Shown here: in pieces, positions 16,378 through 24,226 of the stretch | Layout: each line of letters starts with the position of its first letter | How positions within the stretch are numbered: position 1 is the first letter of the stretch | Origin: Xanthocytophaga flava | GTDB taxonomy: Bacteria > Bacteroidota > Bacteroidia > Cytophagales > 172606-1 | Direction of reading: 5' to 3' | Assembly (NCBI GenBank): GCA_030068525.1 | Contig: JASJOS010000005.1 | Coordinates: 186,001 to 250,000, forward strand | DNA: 64,000 bases | Position numbers and translations under genes: made by a program | The notes under the pieces: model-generated | Databases searched by the model: none | Seen by the model: only the letters and a program-made list of their open reading frames with translations | Told to the model about the DNA's origin: nothing

Positions 16378-17642
16378 TAAATAGCTTTCTTTAATACTTC
16401 CGGCATTTCATTCACTTTCGAAAACTCTTTCATTACCTGATCATCCGTAATAGAGATGTACCGCTTAAAACTCTTGTAGTCTTTGTGACCACTGATAGCC
16501 ATTACAATCTGAGGCCTAAGACCTTTCTCCAGGGAGAGTGTCACGAAGCTTTTTCTCCCACTGTGAGATCCCAGCAGCTTCCATTTAGGTACCGTCTTAC
16601 ATATCCTCTCCCCTCCTCTGAATAATACCTTCTCTGTAGGTGCGTTGATCTGTGCCAGTTCACACACTTCTTTGATGTAATCATTCAGTCTCTGATTGGA
16701 GATAGGTCTTACCAGTCCTGCCAGGTATAAATCAATTATCTGTCTGGCATTGGCAGTAAGTGGTATAGAAAGGTTCTGTTTGGTTTTATGGGTAATGATA
16801 CGCAGGTGATCAGGCCGCACATGCTCTGGACGAATAGAGGATAGATCACCATAACGCAGACCCGTATAGATACCCAGCAAAAACAGATTGCGGGCATTTT
16901 CCAGATACGTCTTATTTGCAGGGATAGTCAGGTTTTCCAATTGCTCTACCTCTTCTGCAGTCAAGGCAATCACAGGTGTTTCTTTCCTCTGCCAGTTGAA
17001 CTTCTTATTCTGATAACCCAGATTACTGTTATAACCTCGCTCTGTAGCAAAGGTCAATATCCGCTTTAGTGTACTGATCTGTTTGGCAATGGTATTGTCA
17101 GTTAGCTTTACTTTATTAAGCAAATAGGTAGTAAACTTGTCAAAGAAACGCAGGTCAATAGTATCAAAAGAGACAGTCTCCTTTTTTGCCTTTTCAAAAC
17201 TACGAAGATGATTTTCCAGGGCTCTGTAAACCTGAGCACTTCGTTCTTTCCCTTTGGCTTCTGCAATGGTTACAAAGTCACTGAATACATCCCATAACGT
17301 GGTAATCCTTACAGGAACAGTTTCTTCCTCTTCTATTTCAAGGTGTATAGACTCCCGTAAGTCATTATCATTGGGAATTACCCCTCTCACTTTGCAAGCT
17401 GTATAGAACTCCCACAGTTTGGCTGCGTACAGTTCCAACAGTCGGTTTAACCGGACATTGCTGGCAAAGCCACGAGTAAAGGCTTTCTGATCATCAAAGT
17501 TCCACTGTCCGGGATCAATAGATTCTCCGGTGTAAATCTTGGTACGTGTCTTATCGTGGATAAAGAGTAGAATAATAGGTGTAGGCTTTTTGCTGTTCTT
17601 ATCTTTTAGAACAAACGTCACTCCCCTTGGCAAGGAACTCAT
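16377..17642 (-). CDS. Tyrosine recombinase / integrase
   Basis: A 421-residue phage-type integrase of the Bacteroidota family with an N-terminal arm-binding domain (~1-85), a SAM-like core-binding domain (~115-205) and a C-terminal catalytic domain. The catalytic set is complete: R263 (TGLRYGD), H360-x-x-R363 (HSGRKSF), H386 (SGHKDYKSFKRY) and nucleophile Y395. It integrates and excises the island at an attachment site that should lie close to its 5' end, near 17.65-18.35 kb. It is co-transcribed with the coupled 450-residue gene. An inverted repeat (17664-17694) lies 22 bp upstream of its start. Confidence 0.92.
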   Translation of the reverse strand: MSSLPRGVTFVLKDKNSKKPTPIILLFIHDKTRTKIYTGESIDPGQWNFDDQKAFTRGFASNVRLNRLLELYAAKLWEFYTACKVRGVIPNDNDLRESIHLEIEEEETVPVRITTLWDVFSDFVTIAEAKGKERSAQVYRALENHLRSFEKAKKETVSFDTIDLRFFDKFTTYLLNKVKLTDNTIAKQISTLKRILTFATERGYNSNLGYQNKKFNWQRKETPVIALTAEEVEQLENLTIPANKTYLENARNLFLLGIYTGLRYGDLSSIRPEHVRPDHLRIITHKTKQNLSIPLTANARQIIDLYLAGLVRPISNQRLNDYIKEVCELAQINAPTEKVLFRGGERICKTVPKWKLLGSHSGRKSFVTLSLEKGLRPQIVMAISGHKDYKSFKRYISITDDQVMKEFSKVNEMPEVLKKAI

Positions 17643-17663
17643 TCAGTATATTTGGTTTGTTTT

Positions 17664-17694
17664 ATCGTATTGATTAGTAACTACAAGATACGAT
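17664..17694. promoter_or_regulatory. Inverted repeat upstream of the integrase
   Basis: ATCGTAT (17664-17670) and ATACGAT (17688-17694) are reverse complements spaced by 17 bp. The half-site shares CGTAT with the 15-bp inverted repeat near the HTH gene, so both may be bound by the island's HTH protein. Confidence 0.5.
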
Positions 17695-17714
17695 TTGTTC
17701 CCCAATAAGAAAAG

Positions 17715-17738
17715 TCAGGGGACAGATTAGGGGACAAG
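17715..17738 (+). repeat. GGGGACA repeat pair, arm-site candidate 1
   Basis: TCAGGGGACAGATTAGGGGACA contains GGGGACA twice, 13 bp apart. A similar block (TCAGGGGACAATAGAGGGGAA) is at 17907-17929. Short direct repeats of this kind next to a tyrosine integrase gene are typical of arm-type integrase sites. Confidence 0.5.
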
Positions 17739-17768
17739 TTCTTCAGATTAACTAGAACTCACCTAAGA

Positions 17769-17902
17769 CTAGACCTGATAAAAACCCTCTAAAAACGCGA
17801 AAAACGGGTCTAGCTTTGGGTAACATCTAGGTGCACCCTAACGGTGAAAGTACCTTCCTCTCTGCAAAAAGCCTTAAATAGCAACTATTTAAGGCTTTTT
17901 TG
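17769..17902 (+). ncRNA. Candidate structured small RNA ending in a terminator
   Basis: CTAGACC (17769-17775) pairs with GGTCTAG (17807-17813); AGGT/ACCT arms follow, and the segment ends in a 15-bp perfect terminator hairpin at 17866-17900. No open reading frame fills it. It could be a small RNA of the island or part of the attachment region. No promoter was identified. Confidence 0.3.
17866..17900 (+). terminator. Strong intrinsic terminator
   Basis: AAAAAGCCTTAAATA and TATTTAAGGCTTTTT form a perfect 15-bp stem around GCAAC, followed by TGTTT. No protein gene precedes it on the plus strand, which is why a small RNA is suspected. Confidence 0.75.
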
Positions 17903-17906
17903 TTTA

Positions 17907-17929
17907 TCAGGGGACAATAGAGGGGAATC
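17907..17929 (+). repeat. GGGGACA repeat block, arm-site candidate 2
   Basis: TCAGGGGACAATAGAGGGGAA, second copy of the block at 17715-17738, in the same orientation and 192 bp away. Confidence 0.5.
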
Positions 17930-18363
17930 TTTTGGTTTACGCCGAGATAGCTGAATATTTAGTTACCTAGTGGCTTACACAACTGATTATTTTATAGTTA
18001 GGTACTTGTCTGCAAGAATACGGCCCTAAGTGGTTAACATATCCCAATGCAGCTGTAAATAAATATTACACTTACTCAACTAATATTTCATCTCCTTCCT
18101 TCTATAATCTCTCCTTAACTTTTGCTAGTAGACATAGTAATTGAAGTAATTGTCGTCTATTTAGGTACACTGGGTCGTACAATTTTAAATCTTATTATTT
18201 ATAAAAATTTCTGATGCTAGAGTTCAACCCTTAACTTTAGCAATAAGCATCTAAGTTGCGGTAGGCTATGTCAACGACAATTTAGCTTCGATCAAGTCTA
18301 TGGCAAAATCCTATATGCCACTTTAAAATTCACAATAGAAAATAAAACTTTGCCTTGAATAAT
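17930..18363. other. Non-coding gap right of the integrase region
   Basis: 434 bp with no convincing gene. AATTGTCGT near 18149 has a reverse-complement partner ACGACAATT near 18274. The right attachment site of the island should be in or near this stretch, but I could not find a matching direct repeat on the left side. Confidence 0.4.
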
Positions 18364-18999
18364 ATGGAAAAATCAACTAATAACCGTTCGACGCTACGTC
18401 TTACCTTACTGATTGCTAGTCTGTTGGGATTGATTCTAACCAGCATTTTTTTAAGCCGTCGTAGTGTAAATCAAATTCAGGAAACATCAGCATCCATTTA
18501 CAAGGATCGCTTGGTTCCAACAGCTATTATTGCCAGTCTAAATTCAAAAGTTTACCAGAAACGGCTACTACTCGAATCCTATGTGCTAGGTAAAACTGAT
18601 TCAAGTGGAAGTTTTATGGGCTCAACTATTAATCGTCTTAACCGCCAGATAGACTCTTTGCTGGTCGAATATGACAAGACTAAATTAACAGCCAAAGAAT
18701 CGGATCAATTCACATTGTTAAAACAACGGCTATCCGTTTATAACCAGTTAGAAGAGGAAATAATAGCTAAGCGAGTCAGCCAACCGAAGGAGCAACAGAC
18801 CTTATTTGCTGGTACTGCCTATACTACATTTGGTCAAGTGGCACAAACTCTGGCAGAACTATCCAGTTTGCAGTTAACTGTAGGCGAGCGACTGTTAAAT
18901 CAGTCAAGAGGCCAGGCTAACTATATGTATGTGCTGACTGCCTTACAGATTGGCCTTGTGTTGATAATTGGATTTAGTCTCTTCTGGCAGCGGTATTAG
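18364..18999 (+). CDS. Four-helix-bundle MCP-type sensor protein without output domain
   Basis: A 211-residue protein from ATG 18364. A first membrane segment (LTLLIASLLGLILTSIFLS, residues ~13-31) is followed by a helical periplasmic domain of about 145 residues (SVNQIQETSASIYKDRLVPT...) characteristic of the 4HB_MCP_1 sensor of chemoreceptors, then a second membrane segment (YVLTALQIGLVLIIGFSLFW) and only three more residues (QRY). HAMP, methyl-accepting and kinase domains are absent, and a terminator follows, so this is a stand-alone sensor module, not an obvious frameshift. Such orphan domains also occur in other Bacteroidota. Ligand and partner are unknown. Confidence 0.7.
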   Translation: MEKSTNNRSTLRLTLLIASLLGLILTSIFLSRRSVNQIQETSASIYKDRLVPTAIIASLNSKVYQKRLLLESYVLGKTDSSGSFMGSTINRLNRQIDSLLVEYDKTKLTAKESDQFTLLKQRLSVYNQLEEEIIAKRVSQPKEQQTLFAGTAYTTFGQVAQTLAELSSLQLTVGERLLNQSRGQANYMYVLTALQIGLVLIIGFSLFWQRY

Positions 19000-19039
19000 T
19001 TAACCAAGAAGTAAGATCACTTATACTGTCAAGTTACTT

Positions 19040-19073
19040 GAAGTAGAGGTTATTTTGGTAAAACCTCTACTTC
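19040..19073. terminator. Bidirectional terminator
   Basis: GAAGTAGAGGTT and AACCTCTACTTC are perfect 12-bp arms around a 10-nt loop, with T-rich flank TTTACTT on the plus side. It lies 40 bp past the four-helix sensor gene and 83 bp beyond the 3' end of the convergent permease gene. Confidence 0.8.
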
Positions 19074-19155
19074 TTTACTTACTATCAACAGAATTTTCCC
19101 GCACTCCTCTTATTTCACCAGAAAGATGAGAATTGTCAATTAAGGTATCCCTACC

Positions 19156-21804
19156 TTATTCACTCTTCAGAATCTTTGCGGGATTACTTCTGGCAGCTTT
19201 CATTGTCTGCGAGCCAATCATAATGAATGCGATAAACAATACGGTTAACAAGCCGACAAATAGCTCAGCGATTTGCACAGGTGTGTGATAGGGAAAATTT
19301 GTAAGTATAACATTTTTGAAGAAGAAGTAAGTTACTGGTAAAGCAATAAGTGCCGATATTGACAACAGCAATAGAAAATCGCGGCTCAGCAAATATATAA
19401 GATTGCTCGAACTTGCACCCATCACTTTGCGGATGCTGATCTCTTTTAGTCTTGTTTCAGTTGTAAATACCACCATTCCGAACAACCCCATCGATGCGAT
19501 AGAAATAGCGAGAAAGGAAAGGAAGCCAATAATCTTGATCATGGAGGAAAATTCACTATAAGCATCTTCTATCGCTTCTTCATAGAATTCAGCTTGAAAT
19601 GGATGAATACGATCAATCTTCTTCCATGTGGACTCAATCTTAGCCATGGTTGCAAGCATATCGGTACTTTTTATTTTGGCATTAATGATTGTCCTGTCTT
19701 CGGGTGTCCATGGCATAAAGGCTACAGGCTCGATTAGGTTGTTGACCTTGCCATAGTGAAAGTCTTTCATTACTCCAACAATAGTCATTTTGCGTCCATG
19801 TCCTTGGGCATTACTGAATGTAATCTCTTCCCCTATTGCTTCTTCGGAGTTGTTGTTGGCAATGTTAAATCTTTTTAAGACTTGTTGATTAACGATCACT
19901 TCTGAGGCAGCTGCGGTTGTAGTGGGATGTGCCATGAAATTTCCTCCAGCAATAAGCTTATAGTCATGCAGAGTCAGATAATTTTCGTCGACGTTGTTGG
20001 TAAGGACCAATACAGAGTCGTGCGAGTCTTTATATTTCATATAGCCGCCCCAAGCATTCCCAACGCTGGTAATTATTAACGACCGGGACAATGCGGTTAC
20101 TTCTGGTATTTCGCTCAGTTCCTTAAGAAGCGCATCAGGTTTATTACCCTGCATATTGATATTAAGGATATTTTCAGTGTTGAATCCGAGATCAAATGCG
20201 AGTATGTTTTTGTACTGTACATAACCAATGGCAGTTGTTGTAATAAAGATCAGTGTGAATGTGTATTGAATAACCACTAAAGCACGCCTGAGTGTTATGT
20301 GTTTGTATACTTTTACAGACGACACATTTCTGAGTGCATTGATTGCACTGATTTTCGAAAAGAATATAGCTGGCATAAAGCCAGCAATAACACCTACTGT
20401 AACAGAAAAGATAACAAAGGTTACGATCATAGAGGAAGTGATCTCAAGTTTTACTGTACGCTGCATCTCCGGAGCCAGGTCTATCAACTGTGGTCTCAAT
20501 ACAAGAAAGATGAAAAACGAAAGAATAAGAGACGCCAGAGAAATTAGGATTGCCTCTGTAAGAAACTGCTGCCGTATCTGGCTCTTACCGGCACCGATAG
20601 CTTTGCGAATCCCAACTTCTTTAAAGCGGCGCATGGCACGTGCGATTGAAAGGTTAGTATAGTTGAAACAGGCAGATAATATCACAACAAGTGCAAGTCC
20701 TCCCAATATCCAAAGCATAACCGGAGGCATATGAACCTGCACGGAACCACGCATATCCCGGAGATTCTCTCCAACTACAATCTCATATAAAGGAAGAAGC
20801 TCAAGTTGTATTCTGGAGTTTTCCTGCGCAAGATTCTCCTCTTTTGCAATTACGTTGAGTTGGGACTGAATGGCAGCCATATTGGTATTTTGTGATAGCA
20901 GCAGGTACACATAGTTTAACCCCATATTCGTCCATTTTTCGAAGTTCCTGTCGCTTTTGTTGAGCTGCTCAGCTGTTGATAATGATACCAATGCTTCGAA
21001 ATTAATATGTGAAAAGAAAGGAACATCCTTCATTACACCAGTTACCTGATAAGTAAGTGTATCGAATTGAATTGCCTTACCAAGTGCTGATTCGTTGCCG
21101 AATAGTTTTCTTGCAGTTGTCTCTGTGAGAACAATTGAGTAAGGGTCTTTCAGCGCCTTGTCTTGATTACCTTCCAACATAGGAAATGTAAATATTCTGA
21201 ACAGCGATGGCTCCGCCCAGTAGCCCTTAACAGGAAGGATATTGTCGCCAACTTTAGCATCCTGCGAAAAGTCTCGCACAATAGTTACATCTTCAATACC
21301 TGTCACTTTTTGTCGGATAAGCCTTCCGGTTTTTATAGAAGTGGATGCAAACTTGCTACTTTGTTCATTATTCGAAGTTAATATATTGGTGATGCGATAG
21401 ATTCTCTCACCGTTCTTATGGAATCTATCATATGAATGCAGGTCCAGCACAAACGCGATCAGTAATAATCCGACGGACATACTGATCGCAAGGCCAACAA
21501 TATTGATAGATGAGAACAATTTGTTGCGCATTACATTGCGTCCCGCTGTTTTGATGTAGCTTCTGATCATGATCCAGTTGATAAAAAGGTTGGCAAATTT
21601 TGGTCTTTGTATCGTATAACTTCTCAAGAACTTTAAAGCATCAATAATGTAAATTAACTTTGCGCGAAATGGCCCAATGGTCTGGACATTCCTCTCAAAG
21701 TATTCGTTAAGATCTCCGATAAGATCCTCTGCGAGTTCGGGTTTACAATACCACTCTATAAACCGCTGTGCCCAAAAAGGTGGATGGTGTTGCTGCTCTT
21801 TCAT
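19156..21804 (-). CDS. FtsX/MacB-type ABC transporter permease with permease-prefix domain
   Basis: An 882-residue inner-membrane protein. Residues ~1-75 (PPFWAQRFIEWYCKPELAED...) form the permease-prefix domain seen in PadR-linked permeases of Bacteroidota. Then follows the MacB-PCD/FtsX architecture twice: a first membrane segment (~98-118), a periplasmic domain, three segments with VVILSACFNYTNLSIARAMR and RFKEVGIRKAIGA (~360-470), a second periplasmic part and a C-terminal repeat (ETRLKEISIRKVMGASSSNL) with three segments. No ATPase gene is adjacent, as is common for this family, so the ABC subunit must be elsewhere. It lies one base after the PadR gene and should be controlled by it. The substrate is unknown; related systems act in envelope stress or antimicrobial peptide export. 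Confidence 0.88.
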   Translation of the reverse strand: MKEQQHHPPFWAQRFIEWYCKPELAEDLIGDLNEYFERNVQTIGPFRAKLIYIIDALKFLRSYTIQRPKFANLFINWIMIRSYIKTAGRNVMRNKLFSSINIVGLAISMSVGLLLIAFVLDLHSYDRFHKNGERIYRITNILTSNNEQSSKFASTSIKTGRLIRQKVTGIEDVTIVRDFSQDAKVGDNILPVKGYWAEPSLFRIFTFPMLEGNQDKALKDPYSIVLTETTARKLFGNESALGKAIQFDTLTYQVTGVMKDVPFFSHINFEALVSLSTAEQLNKSDRNFEKWTNMGLNYVYLLLSQNTNMAAIQSQLNVIAKEENLAQENSRIQLELLPLYEIVVGENLRDMRGSVQVHMPPVMLWILGGLALVVILSACFNYTNLSIARAMRRFKEVGIRKAIGAGKSQIRQQFLTEAILISLASLILSFFIFLVLRPQLIDLAPEMQRTVKLEITSSMIVTFVIFSVTVGVIAGFMPAIFFSKISAINALRNVSSVKVYKHITLRRALVVIQYTFTLIFITTTAIGYVQYKNILAFDLGFNTENILNINMQGNKPDALLKELSEIPEVTALSRSLIITSVGNAWGGYMKYKDSHDSVLVLTNNVDENYLTLHDYKLIAGGNFMAHPTTTAAASEVIVNQQVLKRFNIANNNSEEAIGEEITFSNAQGHGRKMTIVGVMKDFHYGKVNNLIEPVAFMPWTPEDRTIINAKIKSTDMLATMAKIESTWKKIDRIHPFQAEFYEEAIEDAYSEFSSMIKIIGFLSFLAISIASMGLFGMVVFTTETRLKEISIRKVMGASSSNLIYLLSRDFLLLLSISALIALPVTYFFFKNVILTNFPYHTPVQIAELFVGLLTVLFIAFIMIGSQTMKAARSNPAKILKSE

Positions 21805-21805
21805 G

Positions 21806-22138
21806 TTATACTTTTTCCCAAACTAGTAATGGTATGCGGTCCCACAACTGATCACGCATTGACTTGGCATGGACCAGTGCTGCTTTTCCTGGTATGGTCA
21901 ATTGATAGAATCTTTTGCGTTTGCCACCACGAGTCTTTGTTGCCTCGCCTAATTCGCTTTTCACAAGTCCTTTCTCTTCAAGCCGATTAAGTACTGCATG
22001 CACTACACCAAGTTTGATTGAGCGGCCTGTGAGATTGGACAGTTCATCACATATTGCTACACTATATGCCTCTTCCATCAAGGCCACAACAGTAAGTAAT
22101 ACCAGTTCTTCGAATTCACCCAGGTTTGTCCCCTTCAT
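21806..22138 (-). CDS. PadR family transcriptional regulator
   Basis: A 110-residue winged-helix repressor of the PadR family: LGEFEELVLLTVVALMEEAY, VHAVLNRLEEKGLVKSE (recognition helix) and RKRFYQLTIPGKAAL (wing). PadR proteins repress by binding inverted repeats and release on ligand or stress signals. It is the first gene of a two-gene unit with the permease, one base apart, and two palindromes lie immediately upstream. Confidence 0.88.
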   Translation of the reverse strand: MKGTNLGEFEELVLLTVVALMEEAYSVAICDELSNLTGRSIKLGVVHAVLNRLEEKGLVKSELGEATKTRGGKRKRFYQLTIPGKAALVHAKSMRDQLWDRIPLLVWEKV

Positions 22139-22150
22139 CTCTTCTATGAA

Positions 22151-22202
22151 TTAATATATTAATTACATAAATGTATGTAAAATAACCATATTATACATAC
22201 AA
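22151..22202 (-). promoter_or_regulatory. PadR operator candidates
   Basis: ATTAATATATTAAT (22151-22164) is a perfect 14-bp palindrome 13 bp upstream of the PadR start. TGTATGTA (22173-22180) and TACATACA (22195-22202) are perfect arms spaced by 14 bp. The second resembles the ATGT-ACAT spaced operators known for PadR proteins, and autoregulation is inferred. Confidence 0.6.
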
Positions 22203-22322
22203 AGTATGATTAAATAATTTAAAACCTACTTAAGTCTAATAATTTGGCATATAGAAAATTGCGAACAACCCTATTTGATGCATTATAAAAATATCTCACA
22301 ACAACGTCCTGAAAAAATTAAC

Positions 22323-22373
22323 GAATGACTCAAACAAGCTTTCTCTGGCTGATAGAGCATGTTTGAGTCATTC
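22323..22373 (-). terminator. Long hairpin downstream of the VOC gene
   Basis: GAATGACTCAAACA (22323-22336) and TGTTTGAGTCATTC (22360-22373) are perfect 14-bp arms, with further pairing inside. On the minus strand a TTTTTT run follows about 6 nt later, so it may terminate the VOC transcript, although it is about 155 bp past that gene. The rest of the 390-bp gap 22139-22528 holds only the PadR operators and AT-rich DNA. Confidence 0.5.
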
Positions 22374-22528
22374 CATTCATCTTACTCCTTCTTATTTACA
22401 ATCTCATTTCTATCACGTAGAGCTTGTAAAAAAGAACACTATTAAATTGTTCCGAAGTTTAGAGTTAAACTCAACTTTTGTCTACTTTTCTCTTACCTGG
22501 CTAATTCCCCACATATAGCTTATTTCTA

Positions 22529-22987
22529 TCACAAAGTCTCAGACAATTCGATTACATTGCCCCAAAGGTCTGAAAAGAAACCAAGTCGCTTGCCAATAAC
22601 TGGTAGATCAAAAGCATCTCCAAGAATGGTGACACCTCTGTTACGAAGTTGAGCAAGTGTATCATCAACGCTTTTCACATCCATGCAAATGTGATGGTAA
22701 CCAGCAGGATGTAAACTTTCATTTAGATCCTGATAACTGGTTTTAGGTTCTGGATTTCCACCTGCCAGTAATTCAATCCAGAAGGTATCGTCGTTGGCAG
22801 GTGCCAGATAGGCAAGTTGCAGATCTCCAAAAGGCCATTCATGCAATAACCGGAAATCCAGTTTTTCCATATACCATTTTTTAGTCTCATCATAGTTTGA
22901 TACTCTGAGAGCCACATGGGCTCCTCTCATATTAGCAAATACACTTTGTGTATTTTTGGGAGGAATTACAATTGTCGTTTTTTCCAT
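22529..22987 (-). CDS. VOC (glyoxalase-fold) family protein
   Basis: A 152-residue single VOC-domain protein from ATG 22987 (MEKTTIVIPP). Longer readings upstream would overlap the AraC gene and look non-coding. The paired beta-alpha-beta-beta-beta units are visible: AHVALRVSNYDETKKWYMEK...FRLLHEWP...FWIEL, and HHICMDVKSVDDTLAQLRNR...RLGFFSDLWGNVIELSE. Candidate metal ligands are His29-type (GAHVALRV), the Glu of FWIELLAGG, the His pair in GYHHICMD and the C-terminal Glu (NVIELSE). Members are glyoxalases, dioxygenases or resistance proteins; the exact substrate is not clear. An AraC regulator gene lies 76 bp upstream and could control it. Confidence 0.8.
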   Translation of the reverse strand: MEKTTIVIPPKNTQSVFANMRGAHVALRVSNYDETKKWYMEKLDFRLLHEWPFGDLQLAYLAPANDDTFWIELLAGGNPEPKTSYQDLNESLHPAGYHHICMDVKSVDDTLAQLRNRGVTILGDAFDLPVIGKRLGFFSDLWGNVIELSETL

Positions 22988-23063
22988 CTTTTTAGTGATT
23001 AATTTACTAAGACAAAGATGGCAACAAGCTAACGGCAAGTTTATATGGAAAACAAAGTGTCTT

Positions 23064-23996
23064 TTATGAATTTCGAAGGTGATAGTTCTTTCGAAATGCA
23101 GCGGGCGTATAGCCTGTATTCTTTTTGAAGAAAAGGTTGAAATTCGACTGTTCTGAAAATCCGATGCTGTAACCAACGTCTTCCAGTGTCCAGTCTGTTT
23201 GAACTAACAGTATCTTTGCTTCTTCAAGCAACCGATTACGAATATGTGTACTTACGTTTTGCCCGGTGTGTCTTTTCAGTAGAGCATTCAAATAATTTGG
23301 ATGAAGGGACATCTCTACAGCAAATTCCTGCGCAGTCTTAATACGTATGGGTGTCGTATAATTTATGTTGGCCGTTTCATGTTCCAAGAACTGGAAGAAC
23401 TGATGAATATGCTTGTATTCATCTGAGACATGGGTAGGCAGAGGATAATTACCAATCTTAATGCTTTCAATCAGCAATAATTGTAAATATGCCTGTATTA
23501 CATCTTCGCTGAATTTATTTCCGGATAATTCCTCATCATAGATTTTGATAAAAATAGACTCCAGAGAAAGTGCTTCCTGTTGGCTCAAGGTAATGATACT
23601 TTTGGACTTATCAGTAAACAGATTGTATCTCTCAATAGCTGTTTTTAACTGAGGATATTGCCCTAAAAAAGCATTCTTAAATAAACAGTAAAAACCTTTG
23701 TTTTGCTCTGATAGATTCTTCCAGGAAATAATATCGTTTGGATGAATAAATAAAATTGTTGGTTTTTCAATATGATATGTATTAAGTCCAATCGTAAAGA
23801 TTCCGATACCTTCTGTAACCAGAAGTATTTTAAAAAAGTCGCGTCTGTTAGGAGATACATAGTTTCTGCACTCGTGTTCTTTTCTGTCAAAAACCCGAAT
23901 TCCCCAATTCTCATAGTACTCCCGATATACAGGTATCAGATCTGGAATATCACGAAGCATGTCAATGGCTTTGCTATCTAATGTCTGATAAGGCAT
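23064..23996 (-). CDS. AraC family transcriptional regulator
   Basis: A 310-residue protein from ATG 23996. The N-terminal ~170 residues form a cupin-like sensing domain (RRDFFKILLVTEGIGIFTIG). The C-terminal ~100 residues hold two helix-turn-helix units: FAVEMSLHPNYLNALLKRHT and the AraC signature WTLEDVGYSIGFSEQSNFNL followed by FFKKNTGYTPAAFRK. These regulators activate nearby metabolic or stress genes. The likely target is the VOC gene immediately downstream on the same strand. Confidence 0.88.
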   Translation of the reverse strand: MPYQTLDSKAIDMLRDIPDLIPVYREYYENWGIRVFDRKEHECRNYVSPNRRDFFKILLVTEGIGIFTIGLNTYHIEKPTILFIHPNDIISWKNLSEQNKGFYCLFKNAFLGQYPQLKTAIERYNLFTDKSKSIITLSQQEALSLESIFIKIYDEELSGNKFSEDVIQAYLQLLLIESIKIGNYPLPTHVSDEYKHIHQFFQFLEHETANINYTTPIRIKTAQEFAVEMSLHPNYLNALLKRHTGQNVSTHIRNRLLEEAKILLVQTDWTLEDVGYSIGFSEQSNFNLFFKKNTGYTPAAFRKNYHLRNS

Positions 23997-24089
23997 ATGA
24001 CGAATCAAAAAGGTTTACTATCTGAAAATATACTATTACAAAAGTATTGTTTAAAGAATTTTAATATCAGACCGACTTGGTAGGACTAT

Positions 24090-24121
24090 TATATTTCTAT
24101 ACTAATATATTTCTATACTAA
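24090..24121. repeat. Perfect 16-bp tandem repeat
   Basis: TATATTTCTATACTAA occurs twice head to tail, about 95 bp upstream of the AraC regulator start. It could be a paired regulator site or replication slippage. Confidence 0.8.
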
Positions 24122-24226
24122 CCATAGTCCCTTCTAATTGGTATCACTTTGATAATAATCGTGTGTTACAACCCAGCTTTTTGTTGATAATAGTATGCAT
24201 CAACTTAGTATCTATCTTTTCTAAAA

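Noticed and set aside
17740..17902. tRNA or tmRNA gene as the integration target
   Set aside because: No cloverleaf, T-arm or CCA-type end could be drawn from the sequence.
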